64,000 bases of DNA, taken from assembly GCF_900163815.1 (NCBI RefSeq), contig NZ_FUKO01000030.1:1-64000 (forward strand). The letters run 5' to 3'. Numbering within the stretch: the stretch's first letter is position 1; the number at the start of each line of letters is the position of its first letter. The DNA comes from Microbacterium esteraromaticum (lineage in GTDB: Bacteria > Actinomycetota > Actinomycetes > Actinomycetales > Microbacteriaceae). The translations under genes and the position numbers were made by a program. This document shows, one piece after another, positions 18,951-27,246 of this stretch. The notes under the pieces are model-generated. The model was not told the DNA's origin, made no database searches, and was given only the letters and a program-made list of their open reading frames with translations.

Positions 18951-19568
18951 TCAGGACTCGGGTCGCTCCGAGGGATCGGTGGGGTCCGAAGGCTCGGTGG
19001 GGCCTGAAAGATCGATGGGGTCCGAAAGCACGGTGGGGTCTGCTGACTCGATGGGGTCTGCTGGTTCTGAAGGGTCGTACGGTTGCGCACGCCCGTCTGT
19101 TCCGATGGGCGCCGTCGGCTCGTAGCGGTCGCGCCGTTCCGTCCGCCCGCTCGGTTCCGGGTACTCGTTTGCTTCCGGGTGCCTGTTTGGTTCGGAGGAT
19201 GGTCCTCGGGCGGTCCGGCGGCGACGCACCAGCATGGTGATCAGCCGCCAGCCGATCAAGAACAACCCGATCGTGAGCGTCGCCACGATGATGAAGGGCA
19301 CCGCGGCGGTGTCACCGGAGGCGACGCGCAGCAGCATCCCACCGGCGACGGTCACCACCCACACCACGACTCCCCAGCCGAGCGACCAAGGCCTGCGCGG
19401 GCGCGCGGGAACGAGGGCGGCAAGCACGTGCCCGACGACCAGTGCCACGAGGAACGGCCACGCGGTGAGCAGGAAGCCCAGCGGATTCTCGTCGTGCGAT
19501 GCTCGTCCGATCGCGGCGAAGATGAGCACCAGAATGGCGTCGAGAACGAAGGCGGGCAGGTACCTCAT
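18951..19568 (-). CDS. DUF3054-type membrane protein with a repeat tail
   Basis: A 205-residue protein. Residues 1-115 have four membrane helices, opening YLPAFVLDAILVLIFAAIGR and containing GFLLTAWPFLVAL, a pattern I recognise as DUF3054. A basic stretch RRRRT follows, then a hydrophilic tail (about 125-205) rich in Pro, Ser, Asp and Glu, partly made of six-residue units such as SDPTDP encoded by an 18-bp tandem repeat. The tail is likely cytosolic and flexible and may vary in length between strains. The function of DUF3054 is unknown. Confidence 0.75.
   Translation of the reverse strand: MRYLPAFVLDAILVLIFAAIGRASHDENPLGFLLTAWPFLVALVVGHVLAALVPARPRRPWSLGWGVVVWVVTVAGGMLLRVASGDTAAVPFIIVATLTIGLFLIGWRLITMLVRRRRTARGPSSEPNRHPEANEYPEPSGRTERRDRYEPTAPIGTDGRAQPYDPSEPADPIESADPTVLSDPIDLSGPTEPSDPTDPSERPES
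18976..19065. repeat. 18-bp coding tandem repeat, five units
   Basis: Five 18-bp units (18976, 18994, 19012, 19030, 19048), each close to TCGGTGGGGTCCGAAGGC, encode hexapeptides in the DUF3054 protein tail. Changes among units are mainly transitions. Confidence 0.88.
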
Positions 19569-19645
19569 GCACTGACCCTATGCCGGGTTGGGGCTGGCAT
19601 CCGACGGCTCGCGGCGAACAACCGACGCGGTGCCGAAGACGGGCC

Positions 19646-20341
19646 TCACTCGAACGGAACGAAGATGTCGCCACTGAGCTGAGGAACCGTGTCGGACCCG
19701 TCCAATTCCGCAGCCTCGTCGATCGTCGCGGGGCGAACTCCTGCGGCCTGCATGTGCTGCGTCGATGGCACCCCATCGGCCAGTTCGCGGGCGGATCCGC
19801 TCGCTCCGAGCAGGTGGCGCAGCGCACGACGCAGCGCGCGGAAGGATTCGCCGGCAACGACGGCCTCGGGTGACACATGGTCGATGCCGAGATCGGTCAG
19901 CGCTGCGATGATCGCCCCGGCGCCCAGCTGATCTTCGACCGCAAAGCGGACTTCACCCGATGGCGTCAATTCGCCGGCCGCGATGACGGCCACCGAGGTG
20001 CGTGCCGCACGCCTCTCCTGGATGGTCATCGCCGCCCGTGCGACGGCGGAAGCATTGCGGATGCTGCCGAGCAGCACGGTCGGTTCCCACGGCTCGGCAT
20101 TCCCCGCAGACTGTGCACTGAGGGTGGACGCCGTCGCCGTCACCGATCCGCCATTCTTCGAGAACTCGGCGGCCTCTGCCAGCGTGATGCGGCGGTCGGT
20201 TGTGATGACATCCGCCATCGTCGACGAGAATCGCAGCACGTCCACGACGATGATGACATCCGCGCGGGCGAGGCGTGCCAGCCCGGCGGAGCCCCATTCG
20301 AAGCGGACCTGATAGGACGATTGCGCGAACGGCGATGGCAT
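19646..20341 (-). CDS. 2-phosphosulfolactate phosphatase family protein (ComB-like)
   Basis: A 231-residue protein with VIIVVDVLRFSSTMADVI near residues 28-46 and a C-terminal GIDHVSPEAVVAGESFRAL, both typical of ComB, the Mg2+-dependent phosphatase of the coenzyme M pathway. Bacteria lacking coenzyme M often have this family, so the true substrate here is uncertain. The length matches (about 230-240). The gene is isolated: a tandem repeat and an 84-bp palindrome precede it, and the DUF3054 gene lies ahead of it on the same strand, 77 bp on. Confidence 0.8.
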   Translation of the reverse strand: MPSPFAQSSYQVRFEWGSAGLARLARADVIIVVDVLRFSSTMADVITTDRRITLAEAAEFSKNGGSVTATASTLSAQSAGNAEPWEPTVLLGSIRNASAVARAAMTIQERRAARTSVAVIAAGELTPSGEVRFAVEDQLGAGAIIAALTDLGIDHVSPEAVVAGESFRALRRALRHLLGASGSARELADGVPSTQHMQAAGVRPATIDEAAELDGSDTVPQLSGDIFVPFE

Positions 20342-20368
20342 CCAACCAGCCTATTCCGCCCCCGATAC

Positions 20369-20411
20369 CGCGCACCCCGCGCACCCCGCGCACCCCGCGC
20401 ACCCCGCGCAC
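20369..20411. repeat. 9-bp tandem repeat CGCGCACCC
   Basis: Four full units of CGCGCACCC and a partial fifth, directly abutting the left arm of the 84-bp palindrome. Confidence 0.9.
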
Positions 20412-20491
20412 GGACGGCGGGAGTCTGTACAACTGGCAGGAGATTCCGCGGCGTGTCGCCTGCCAAGCGTACAAACTCCCGCCATCCGTGC
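20408..20491. repeat. 84-bp palindrome, type P4 (copy 1)
   Basis: Arms of about 40 bases (outer GCACGGACGGCGGGAGT against ACTCCCGCCATCCGTGC) pair with roughly eight mismatches, several of them transitions that allow G-U pairs. Its last 24 bases nearly match those of the 84-bp element at 22920. It sits between the ComB-like gene and the ABC permease stop. Confidence 0.9.
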
Positions 20492-20555
20492 CAGGGTGCG
20501 ATGCCAGAGTCCGTGCCAGGGTGGCGCGAAGGGGTCGCCGCAGACGGTCCAAGCC

Positions 20556-22040
20556 TCAGTCGGCCGCCAGCGCCTCCACGGGCGCGACGCGCGTCGCAAG
20601 TCGGGTCGGGGCGACCGCGGCGACGACCGTCAGCACCGCAGTCGCGACGACGATGATCACGACCGGCAGCCATGGCACGGCCGGGTACACCATCCCGGCC
20701 GGCTCATAGTCGGGCAGCACCGGAACAGATCCCAGCAGCGACTGCGCCGCGACCCAGCCGTATCCGATGCCGAGAACCAGACCGGTGACAGTCGCCGCCA
20801 CGGTGATGTGCAGCGCCTCCAGCAGCACCATCCTGCGCACCTGCACACCGGTCAGACCGATCGCCCGCAGCAGCCCCAGCTCGCGGCGACGTTGCACGAC
20901 CCCGATCGTCAGCAGGTTGACGAGACCGACGGCGGCGATCACGGCCGACACCGCCACGAGCACCATCATCACCGCGGCGAAACCGTCGAGCGCGGCGAAG
21001 CTCCCTGCCGCCTCGCCTTCTTCCATCTGACGGCTCAGCAGCACTTTCGTCGACTCCAGCGCGACCGCGAACATCGTGACGAGGGTGACGCCGATCACCA
21101 CCCCCATCGCCATTCGACTGGAGCGCTCGGGGTAGCGCAGGGCATTCTCGGCTGCCAGCCGTGCGGTCGCCGATCGGCCGAACAGCCGCCCGACGAGCCG
21201 CAGAACCGGAGGCATGACCAGCGTCGCGCCGAGGGAAAGCCCGGTGAACGAGAACACCCCGCCAGCGAACGCGATGACCACACCGACGGGCGAGACGAGG
21301 CCCGCGAGCACACCCAGCACGAGCAGCGCGATGCCGACGCCCAGCAGCACGAGCGCACCGACGTGGCGAGCCGGACGGCCTGCCACCTCTGCATGGCTCC
21401 GTTCAACGGAGCCGCCGAGAGCCTGCAGCGGAGTCACCGCGAGCACCCGGCGGGAGCCGATCCAGGCGGCGAGCCAGGTGGTCAGCGCGACCCCGACGGC
21501 CGGAAGCAGAACAGCGGCCTGGAGGATGCTGGCATTTTCGGGCGCTCCCTCGAGAAACTGGCTGCCGACCAGCATCCCGACCCAGGAGAGCAGCACCCCG
21601 GAGACGAGCCCGAGGCCGGCTCCGACAATGCCTACGACCAGTCCCTGGCCCGAGACCTCCGCCCGCTGCGAGCGCGCGGATGCCCCGATGAGCCGCATGA
21701 GCGCGATCTGCCGGGTGCGCCCCGCGACGATGGTCGAGAAGGTGTTGGCGGTAACGGTCGCTGCCACATACATCGCCACAGCTGTGAGCAGGAAGGACAG
21801 GATGCCGACCACGATCGCGAGCGTCTCGCTGCGGCCGATGAAGGAGTCCGCCTGCAGGTAGTCGCCGATGTAGGCAGTGATCTCGACGAGACCGACACCG
21901 AACGCGGCAGAGAGTGCGGCGACGAGGATGCTGGCCCCCATGCCGCGATCCCGCAGCCACGCGAATTTCGCGACTCGGGGACGATCGACGTCGACGGAGG
22001 CGGGGGCGGGGCCGACGGAGCCGGCCACGAGCGCGGTCAT
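20556..22040 (-). CDS. ABC transporter permease, FtsX/MacB-like
   Basis: A 494-residue permease with two FtsX-like blocks: residues about 35-210 (with ATVTANTFSTIVAGRTRQIA, where the coupling helix contacts the ATPase) and about 360-490 (with GVVQRRRELGLLRAIG). Unlike MacB it lacks the large extracytoplasmic domain; the loops are short. Together with the overlapping ATPase gene (ATGA at 22037-22040) it forms an exporter or lipid/peptide-handling complex. The two-component genes in the same run suggest it responds to envelope stress or antimicrobial compounds, as BceAB/VEX-type systems do. The substrate is unknown. Confidence 0.83.
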   Translation of the reverse strand: MTALVAGSVGPAPASVDVDRPRVAKFAWLRDRGMGASILVAALSAAFGVGLVEITAYIGDYLQADSFIGRSETLAIVVGILSFLLTAVAMYVAATVTANTFSTIVAGRTRQIALMRLIGASARSQRAEVSGQGLVVGIVGAGLGLVSGVLLSWVGMLVGSQFLEGAPENASILQAAVLLPAVGVALTTWLAAWIGSRRVLAVTPLQALGGSVERSHAEVAGRPARHVGALVLLGVGIALLVLGVLAGLVSPVGVVIAFAGGVFSFTGLSLGATLVMPPVLRLVGRLFGRSATARLAAENALRYPERSSRMAMGVVIGVTLVTMFAVALESTKVLLSRQMEEGEAAGSFAALDGFAAVMMVLVAVSAVIAAVGLVNLLTIGVVQRRRELGLLRAIGLTGVQVRRMVLLEALHITVAATVTGLVLGIGYGWVAAQSLLGSVPVLPDYEPAGMVYPAVPWLPVVIIVVATAVLTVVAAVAPTRLATRVAPVEALAAD

Positions 22041-22798
22041 GCGGCCACGTCCGCAGCGAGCATGTATGCGGCGATCTGCTCGGCGCTCTGGCGAGGATGG
22101 TCTGCGACGATCCGGCCATCGCCGAGGAACAGCACCCGGTCAGCGTGGCTGGCGGCGACGGCATCATGCGTCACCATCGCGATCGACTGACCGTGATCAC
22201 GACTCGCGGTCGCCAGCAGCTGCAGCACTTCGCGGCCAGAAGCGGAGTCGAGGTTGCCCGTGGGCTCGTCGGCGAAGACGAGGTCGGGGGCGGTGGCGAG
22301 CGCACGGGCGATGGCGACGCGCTGCTGCTGTCCGCCGGAGAGCTCATGCGGGCGGTGGGTCAGTCGCGACGCGAGTCCAAGGCGCTCGATGAGGCCGTCG
22401 ATGCGGGCGCGCTCGATGGCGCTCGGTCGGCGACCATCGAGGTCGAACGGCAGCAGGATATTGGCCAGCGCATCGAGCGTCGGCACGAGATTGAACGCCT
22501 GGAAGATGAACCCGACCCGGCGGCGACGCAGAACCGTCATCTCGAGGTCGCCGAGGCCGGTGATGTCGGTGTCGCCGATCCACACGCGGCCGTCGGTGGG
22601 CGTGTCGAGTCCAGCCATGATGTGCATGAGCGTCGACTTGCCCGAACCAGATGGGCCCATGATGGCGGTGAACTGGCCGCGGCGGATGCCGACGCTCACG
22701 TCGGTGAGTGCTCGCACGCCCGCGGCGCCCGCGCCGTATGACTTGGTCAGGTGCTGAACGCGGGCGGCGAGGCCGAGGTCTGAGGTGGTGATCTCCAT
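22037..22798 (-). CDS. ABC transporter ATP-binding protein (LolD/MacB class)
   Basis: A 253-residue ATPase with every motif: Walker [11 protein letters not shown]-loop [12 protein letters not shown], signature LSGGQQQR, Walker [13 protein letters not shown] and H-loop [13 protein letters not shown] is typical of the LolD/MacB/FtsE class, fitting the FtsX-type permease encoded next. The start is ATG 22798 (MEITTSDLG); a longer frame runs into the palindrome upstream and is unlikely. It overlaps the permease by 4 bp. An 84-bp palindrome (22920-23003) separates it from the response regulator gene. Confidence 0.93.
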   Translation of the reverse strand: MEITTSDLGLAARVQHLTKSYGAGAAGVRALTDVSVGIRRGQFTAIMGPSGSGKSTLMHIMAGLDTPTDGRVWIGDTDITGLGDLEMTVLRRRRVGFIFQAFNLVPTLDALANILLPFDLDGRRPSAIERARIDGLIERLGLASRLTHRPHELSGGQQQRVAIARALATAPDLVFADEPTGNLDSASGREVLQLLATASRDHGQSIAMVTHDAVAASHADRVLFLGDGRIVADHPRQSAEQIAAYMLAADVAA

Positions 22799-22919
22799 GT
22801 CATCGACGCTATTTCTCGGCATCCGCCCCGCACATCGCCCGAGCGGATCATCTCGCGTACATCGGCAGGATGATCCGCGGCATCCGACCCGCTCTCCGGC
22901 CGCCGACCTTCCAGCCCGC

Positions 22920-23003
22920 GCACGGATGGCGAGAGAAAAAACGGATGCAGGGAGAAACGCCGTCAAAATGACCTCCATCCGTACAAACTCCCTGCATCCG
23001 TGC
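22920..23003. repeat. 84-bp palindrome, type P4 (copy 2)
   Basis: Same length and same 3' arm (GTACAAACTCCCTGCATCCG) as the element at 20408. The left arm has GCACGGATGGCGAGAG and then ACGGATGCAGG. The two copies bracket the ABC transporter gene pair. The remaining part of this 271-bp gap shows nothing recognisable. Confidence 0.88.
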
Positions 23004-23069
23004 AGGGGTACGGAGTTTCGGGGCGGGTCCGGTCGGGCGGGGCCGGCCAGGCCGGTGAGGCCCAGCCGA

Positions 23070-23705
23070 TCAGGCCAGGCCGTGCTCGAACGCGAAGACC
23101 ACCAGCTGCACCCGGTCGCGCAGCGACAACTTAGCGAGAATGCGGCTGATGTGCGTCTTCACCGTCGCCTCGCTGAGGTACTCGCGGGCGGCGATCTCAG
23201 AGTTCGACAGACCCCTCGCGGCGAGCGCGAAGATCTCCCGCTCACGGTCGGTGAGGTCGCCGTACTCCGGCGGAACCGGCGTCGTCGCCTGAGTGAAGTG
23301 CGCGAACAGCTCTCGGGTGGCGGATGCTGCGATCACGCTCGATCCGGCATAGACCGTGCGAACCGCGGCGAGCAGGAATTCGGGCTCGGCGTCCTTGAGC
23401 AGAAAGCCGCTGGCGCCCTGCTGGATCGCCCGCGCCGCGGACTCATCAAGGTCGAACGTGGTCAGCATCACCACGCGCGGCGGGTCGGCCTTCTTCAGCA
23501 GCTGGGCGGTGGCGGTGAGGCCGTCCATCACCGGCATCCGAATGTCCATCAGCACGACATCGGGCGCCGTCCGCGCGACGACGTCGAGAGCCTCCTGCCC
23601 GTTGCCTGCTTCGCCGACCACATCCATGTCGGGCTGCGAGGCGATCAGCATGCGGATGCCGGCGCGGAACAACGCCTGATCGTCGACGAGCACGACCCTG
23701 ATCAT
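23070..23705 (-). CDS. Response regulator, NarL/LuxR family
   Basis: A 211-residue regulator starting at ATG 23705. The receiver domain (1-120) has the acidic pair D8/D9, phospho-acceptor D54 in VVLMDIRMP, and the switch T and K residues (MLTTFD, LLKDAE). The C-terminal HTH (about 148-205: LTDREREIFALAARGLSNSE, then TVKTHISRIL) is the LuxR/NarL type. It follows the histidine kinase gene by 19 bp, so phosphotransfer from that kinase is expected. Likely target: its own operon, including the ABC exporter. Confidence 0.94.
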   Translation of the reverse strand: MIRVVLVDDQALFRAGIRMLIASQPDMDVVGEAGNGQEALDVVARTAPDVVLMDIRMPVMDGLTATAQLLKKADPPRVVMLTTFDLDESAARAIQQGASGFLLKDAEPEFLLAAVRTVYAGSSVIAASATRELFAHFTQATTPVPPEYGDLTDREREIFALAARGLSNSEIAAREYLSEATVKTHISRILAKLSLRDRVQLVVFAFEHGLA

Positions 23706-23724
23706 CTGTCTCCTCTTGCGGTGG

Positions 23725-24927
23725 TCATCCGGCGGCTGCGGGGGGCGAAGCGCCGATCGGAAGCGTCGCGGTGACGACGAAGCATCCGGCATCCCGCTCG
23801 GCCACGAGCGTACCGCCCGTGAGCTGCGCGCGTTCGCGCATTCCCACCAGCCCGTAGCCGGGGCCGGTGCCCACCGCCGCCTCGCCGGCCGCGTTCCGCA
23901 CCTCGATCTCGACCCGATCCGACCACCATGACAGGCGCACATCGACCCCGCCCTCGCCGTGTCGCAGCGCATTCGTGAGCGCCTCCTGGAGGATCCGGTA
24001 GACGGCCAGCTGGATCGCCGCCGGCGGCTCGCCCGGGGGCATCGGATCGACGGTGACACGCGGTTCGATTCCGGCGTGGCGCACCTGCGCGAACAGGGTT
24101 TCGAGGTCGGCCAGCGTCGGCTGCGGTCCGTCGCCCTGGCGGTGTCTCAGCTGGGTGAGCAGCATCCGCACGTCCGACAGCGCGCTGCGCGCGGTCTGCG
24201 CGATCGTGCCGAGGGCTTCCTGCGCGAGTTCGGGGTGAGCGGATGCCGCGTAGCGCGCACCATCGGCCTGCGCGACCACGACTGCCAGTGAGTGCGCGAC
24301 GACGTCGTGCATGTCGCGGGCGATGCGCACGCGCTCCTGCTCTTCCGCGGCTACGGCCTCGGCCCGCAGCTGAGCTTCGCGCGTGGTGCGACCGCGCCGC
24401 ACGCTGCGCCAGAGCAGGCCAGCGCCCCACGACAGCGCGAGCGCGAAGAAGACGGTGACGGCGATGAGGATGCCGATGGCGATGTTCTGCCACTGGGCCG
24501 CGGGATCGCTGGATGGCGCAACCCCGGTGACGATCGGCACATACAGTCCGGCGACTCCTCCGGCGATGAGCACCGATGCGCCGCCCATCCACATGATGCG
24601 TCTTGAGCCCCAGGCGCTTGCGCCGAACAGCACGCCGAAGATGGCGACGTCGATGAGCCCGGGCCACAGACCGCCCGCCATCTGCAGCAGCGCTCCCACC
24701 CAGGCGAGTCCGAGCGCGAGCGGTGGAGACAGCCGAGTGATCGCGGCGGCGGCCCAGAGGATCACGCCAACCACGATGTACAGCCCGATCGCAACGCGCG
24801 AGTCGACGAGCCAGCCGCTCACCGTGTTCGAGGCAACCACCAGTGTGAGCGGCACAGTGATCACCAGACCGAGCACTGCCCCGACGATGTCGAGCACAAG
24901 CAGATGCGGGGGTACGGGGCGAATCAC
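23725..24927 (-). CDS. Sensor histidine kinase, DesK/NarX-type
   Basis: A 400-residue kinase. Five or six membrane helices lie in residues 8-175 without a large outside domain, so the signal is probably sensed in or at the membrane. The HisKA_3 dimerisation box RIARDMHDVVAHSL has phospho-acceptor H207. The HATPase domain has the N-box EALTNALRHG and the G-box GTGPGYGLVGMRER. It is the first gene of a minus-strand run: kinase, regulator, ATPase, permease. Such intramembrane kinases linked to ABC exporters usually sense envelope-active compounds. Confidence 0.93.
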   Translation of the reverse strand: MIRPVPPHLLVLDIVGAVLGLVITVPLTLVVASNTVSGWLVDSRVAIGLYIVVGVILWAAAAITRLSPPLALGLAWVGALLQMAGGLWPGLIDVAIFGVLFGASAWGSRRIMWMGGASVLIAGGVAGLYVPIVTGVAPSSDPAAQWQNIAIGILIAVTVFFALALSWGAGLLWRSVRRGRTTREAQLRAEAVAAEEQERVRIARDMHDVVAHSLAVVVAQADGARYAASAHPELAQEALGTIAQTARSALSDVRMLLTQLRHRQGDGPQPTLADLETLFAQVRHAGIEPRVTVDPMPPGEPPAAIQLAVYRILQEALTNALRHGEGGVDVRLSWWSDRVEIEVRNAAGEAAVGTGPGYGLVGMRERAQLTGGTLVAERDAGCFVVTATLPIGASPPAAAG

Positions 24928-25037
24928 GTCTTCACGCTACGGGACGGCGTGGGTAGCCGGCATCCGCCGCGAGATGTATCTGGGGCTGTCTGTCTCTGGT
25001 TGTCTGTCTCGGGCTTCGGCGCGCGTCACGCCTCACG

Positions 25038-25098
25038 CTCCGCGTGCCCCGAATCGCCGCATCCGGCGCCCTGAAGCGACCACATGCGACACGCGAAC
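25038..25098. repeat. 61-bp imperfect palindrome, type P1 (copy 2)
   Basis: It aligns over 61 positions with the copy at 62759: CGCATCCG in the left arm and GAAGCGACCACATGCGACAC in the right arm. It lies between the histidine kinase start and the methyltransferase stop. Confidence 0.75.
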
Positions 25099-25126
25099 CG
25101 AACTCGAGTCGAGCAGAGGCCGCGAA

Positions 25127-25918
25127 TCACACTCGGCAGAGGACCTCACCGTGCGGCACCAGAAACCACCCGTCGCCATCGTCGGCCCACGCGCGCCACG
25201 CCTCGCTGATCCTCTGCAACTGCTCCCGGGTCGCCATGCCGGTGTCGAGCAGCTGCGCCGCGAGGGCCGAGTGCAGGATGCGGTCGGCCCACATCCCGCC
25301 CCACCATTGCCGCTCCGCATCGGTCGCGTAGCACCAGGTGGATGCTGTCGCGGTGACGTCGGTGAACCCCGCAGCCCTCGCCCAGGCCAGCAGGCGCCGG
25401 CCGGCATCCGGTTCTCCGCCGTTCACCCGTGCCGCATCGCGGTACAGCTGCAGCCACTCATCCAACTCGGGCAGCAGCGGAAACCAGATGAACCCCGCGT
25501 AGTCGGCGTCGCGTGCGGCGACCAGTCCGCCGGGCTTGGTGACCCGCCGCATCTCGCGCAGCGCCTGCACCGGGTCGCCGACATGCTGCAGCACCTGATG
25601 CGCATGCGTGACGTCGAAACTGTCATCAGCGCAGCCGAGCGAGTGCACGTCTTCGATCGAGAAGCTGGTATTCGTCGCGCCTGTTTCGGCGGCGAGCTTC
25701 TGCGAGAGCGCGAGCGCCTGCGCGTTGATCTCCGTGGCCGTGACGTGCGAAACACGGCTGGCGAAATCGACGGAGATCGTGCCAGGGCCGGCACCGATGT
25801 CGAGCAGTCGAGTGTCGGCCGTGAGGTGCTCGGCGAGGTACGCCGCCGAGTTATCGACGTTGCGGGTGTTGTGCGAGCGCAGCACCGAATCGTGGTGCCC
25901 GTGCGTGTAGACGGCCAT
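25127..25918 (-). CDS. Class I SAM-dependent methyltransferase (UbiE-like)
   Basis: A 263-residue enzyme from ATG 25918. Motif I is LLDIGAGPGTISVDFA (about residues 40-55), the acidic motif VTATEIN follows, then DDSFDVTHAHQVLQHVGDP and the post-motif MRRVTKPGGLVAARD. This is the UbiE/Methyltransf_11 layout. It lies two genes from menE/menB, so a menaquinone role (MenG-like) can be imagined, but the ACYDxxN-type MenG signatures are absent, so I treat it as a small-molecule methyltransferase of unknown substrate. The alternative start 14 codons upstream is less likely. Confidence 0.82.
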   Translation of the reverse strand: MAVYTHGHHDSVLRSHNTRNVDNSAAYLAEHLTADTRLLDIGAGPGTISVDFASRVSHVTATEINAQALALSQKLAAETGATNTSFSIEDVHSLGCADDSFDVTHAHQVLQHVGDPVQALREMRRVTKPGGLVAARDADYAGFIWFPLLPELDEWLQLYRDAARVNGGEPDAGRRLLAWARAAGFTDVTATASTWCYATDAERQWWGGMWADRILHSALAAQLLDTGMATREQLQRISEAWRAWADDGDGWFLVPHGEVLCRV

Positions 25919-26041
25919 GCGCGTCAGTCTGGCAGGGATTGCCGGGACGATCGCGTGCACAACTCCTCACAACCGGGGCGGGCGGCGCAGAAGACCGGCC
26001 GAACACCGGCATCCGCACGCACTTCTGAGGAGCCGCGTGCG

Positions 26042-27238
26042 TCAGTCGATGATGATGGGACGCGAGCGCGGGGTGGTGTCGCCGGAGTCGCCGTCCGGGG
26101 GCGGCGGCACGTCGTGGATCATTCGGCGCAGCAGCTCGCGATCAGGTTTGCCGGATGCCAGCATCGGCATGTCGTCGCCGAGTTCCAGCTGCACCGGGCG
26201 GGCGTGCTTGCCGATCTCGGCTGCCACGCGCGCTCGCGCGTCGTCCAGCATCCGCCTGCCGTCGCCGCTTGCCGGGGTGGCGAAGATGATCGACGATTCT
26301 CCCCAGCGCTCATCGGGCATACCGAGGACGACCGCCTGCTCGAGCCCCGGAACTGTGCGCACGATGCGCTCCACCCGGTCGAGCGAGATGTTGATGCCGC
26401 CCGACACGATCACGTTGTCGAGCCGGCCGTGCACCTCGACCTCACCGTCGAGGATGAATCCGCGATCGCCGGTGCGGTACCAGCGCTCGCCCTGGTCGTC
26501 TGTCATAAAGATGCGGTCGGTCAGCGCCGGGTCTCCGAGGTAGCCGCTGGCGAGCATGGGTCCGCTGATGCGCAGCTCGTCATCGACCTGCGCGACCCGC
26601 ACACCGTCCAGCGGCACACCGTTGTAGACGCAGCCGCCGCTGGTCTCGCTGGATCCGTAGGTGTGCACGAGCGGCACGCGCAGGTCCATGGCGCGCATCC
26701 GGATGCTGTCGGAGAGCGCCTGCCCGCCGACGAGGATCGCGCGGTGCGCGCGCAGCGCCGCCACGACCGCCGGATCGGCATCCGCCGCATCGATCAAGGT
26801 GGCCAGCTGGGCGGGGACGAGCGAGACGTAGAGGTCATCGCCGGCAGCCTGCGGGGTTGCCTCGACGAAAGCTTCTGGGGTTAGCCGGCCATCGACGAAC
26901 GTCGGATCGGTGCCGGCGAGCAGCGATCGCACCAGCACCTGCAGCCCGGCGACGTAGCCGGCGGGCAGCGCCAGCATCCACTGGCCGTCACCGATGCGCG
27001 ACGCTGTCGCCGACGCACTCGCCTGCAGCGCGTCGGCGCTGAGGATCACGCGCTTGGGCACACCGGACGATCCGGAGGTAGCGACCACGGCGGCGGTTCC
27101 GTCCGGAACGACATCGTCGGGTCCTGGAATGAAACCGAGCGCCAGTGGGCGGATGCCGTCGAGCGCAGCCGGCAGCGCCGCGCGCACGGCCCGAGGGTCG
27201 TCGGCGTCGATCGGATGCAGCCTCATGGGTCCGGGCAT
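26042..27238 (-). CDS. menE: o-Succinylbenzoate-CoA ligase
   Basis: A 398-residue ANL-family ligase that activates o-succinylbenzoate with ATP and CoA in menaquinone synthesis. The P-loop-like TSGSSGVPKRV (about residues 54-64), the adenine-binding YGSSETSGG, the hinge region YRTGDRGFILDGEVEVHGR and the C-terminal catalytic Lys in LASGKPDR are all present. The length is slightly short for the family (about 400-490), as usual in actinobacteria. It follows menB by 8 bp on the same strand, forming a menB-menE unit. Confidence 0.92.
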   Translation of the reverse strand: MPGPMRLHPIDADDPRAVRAALPAALDGIRPLALGFIPGPDDVVPDGTAAVVATSGSSGVPKRVILSADALQASASATASRIGDGQWMLALPAGYVAGLQVLVRSLLAGTDPTFVDGRLTPEAFVEATPQAAGDDLYVSLVPAQLATLIDAADADPAVVAALRAHRAILVGGQALSDSIRMRAMDLRVPLVHTYGSSETSGGCVYNGVPLDGVRVAQVDDELRISGPMLASGYLGDPALTDRIFMTDDQGERWYRTGDRGFILDGEVEVHGRLDNVIVSGGINISLDRVERIVRTVPGLEQAVVLGMPDERWGESSIIFATPASGDGRRMLDDARARVAAEIGKHARPVQLELGDDMPMLASGKPDRELLRRMIHDVPPPPDGDSGDTTPRSRPIIID

Positions 27239-27246
27239 CAGAGTGG

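Noticed and set aside
17537..19065. Tandem repeats considered as a CRISPR array
   Set aside because: Units are directly adjacent with no spacers, and there are no cas genes.
20408..23003. The 84-bp repeats as terminal inverted repeats of a transposon carrying the ABC genes
   Set aside because: Each element is itself a palindrome, no transposase lies between them and no target duplication is visible; a composite element is not supported.
25127..25918. Methyltransferase as MenG/UbiE of menaquinone synthesis
   Set aside because: Close to menE/menB, but the specific MenG signatures are not seen; left as a general methyltransferase.
20496..26884. Long plus-strand frames (20496-22190 and 24383-26884) opposite the permease, kinase, methyltransferase and menE
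   Set aside because: Antisense to genes with complete motifs; no signal of their own.
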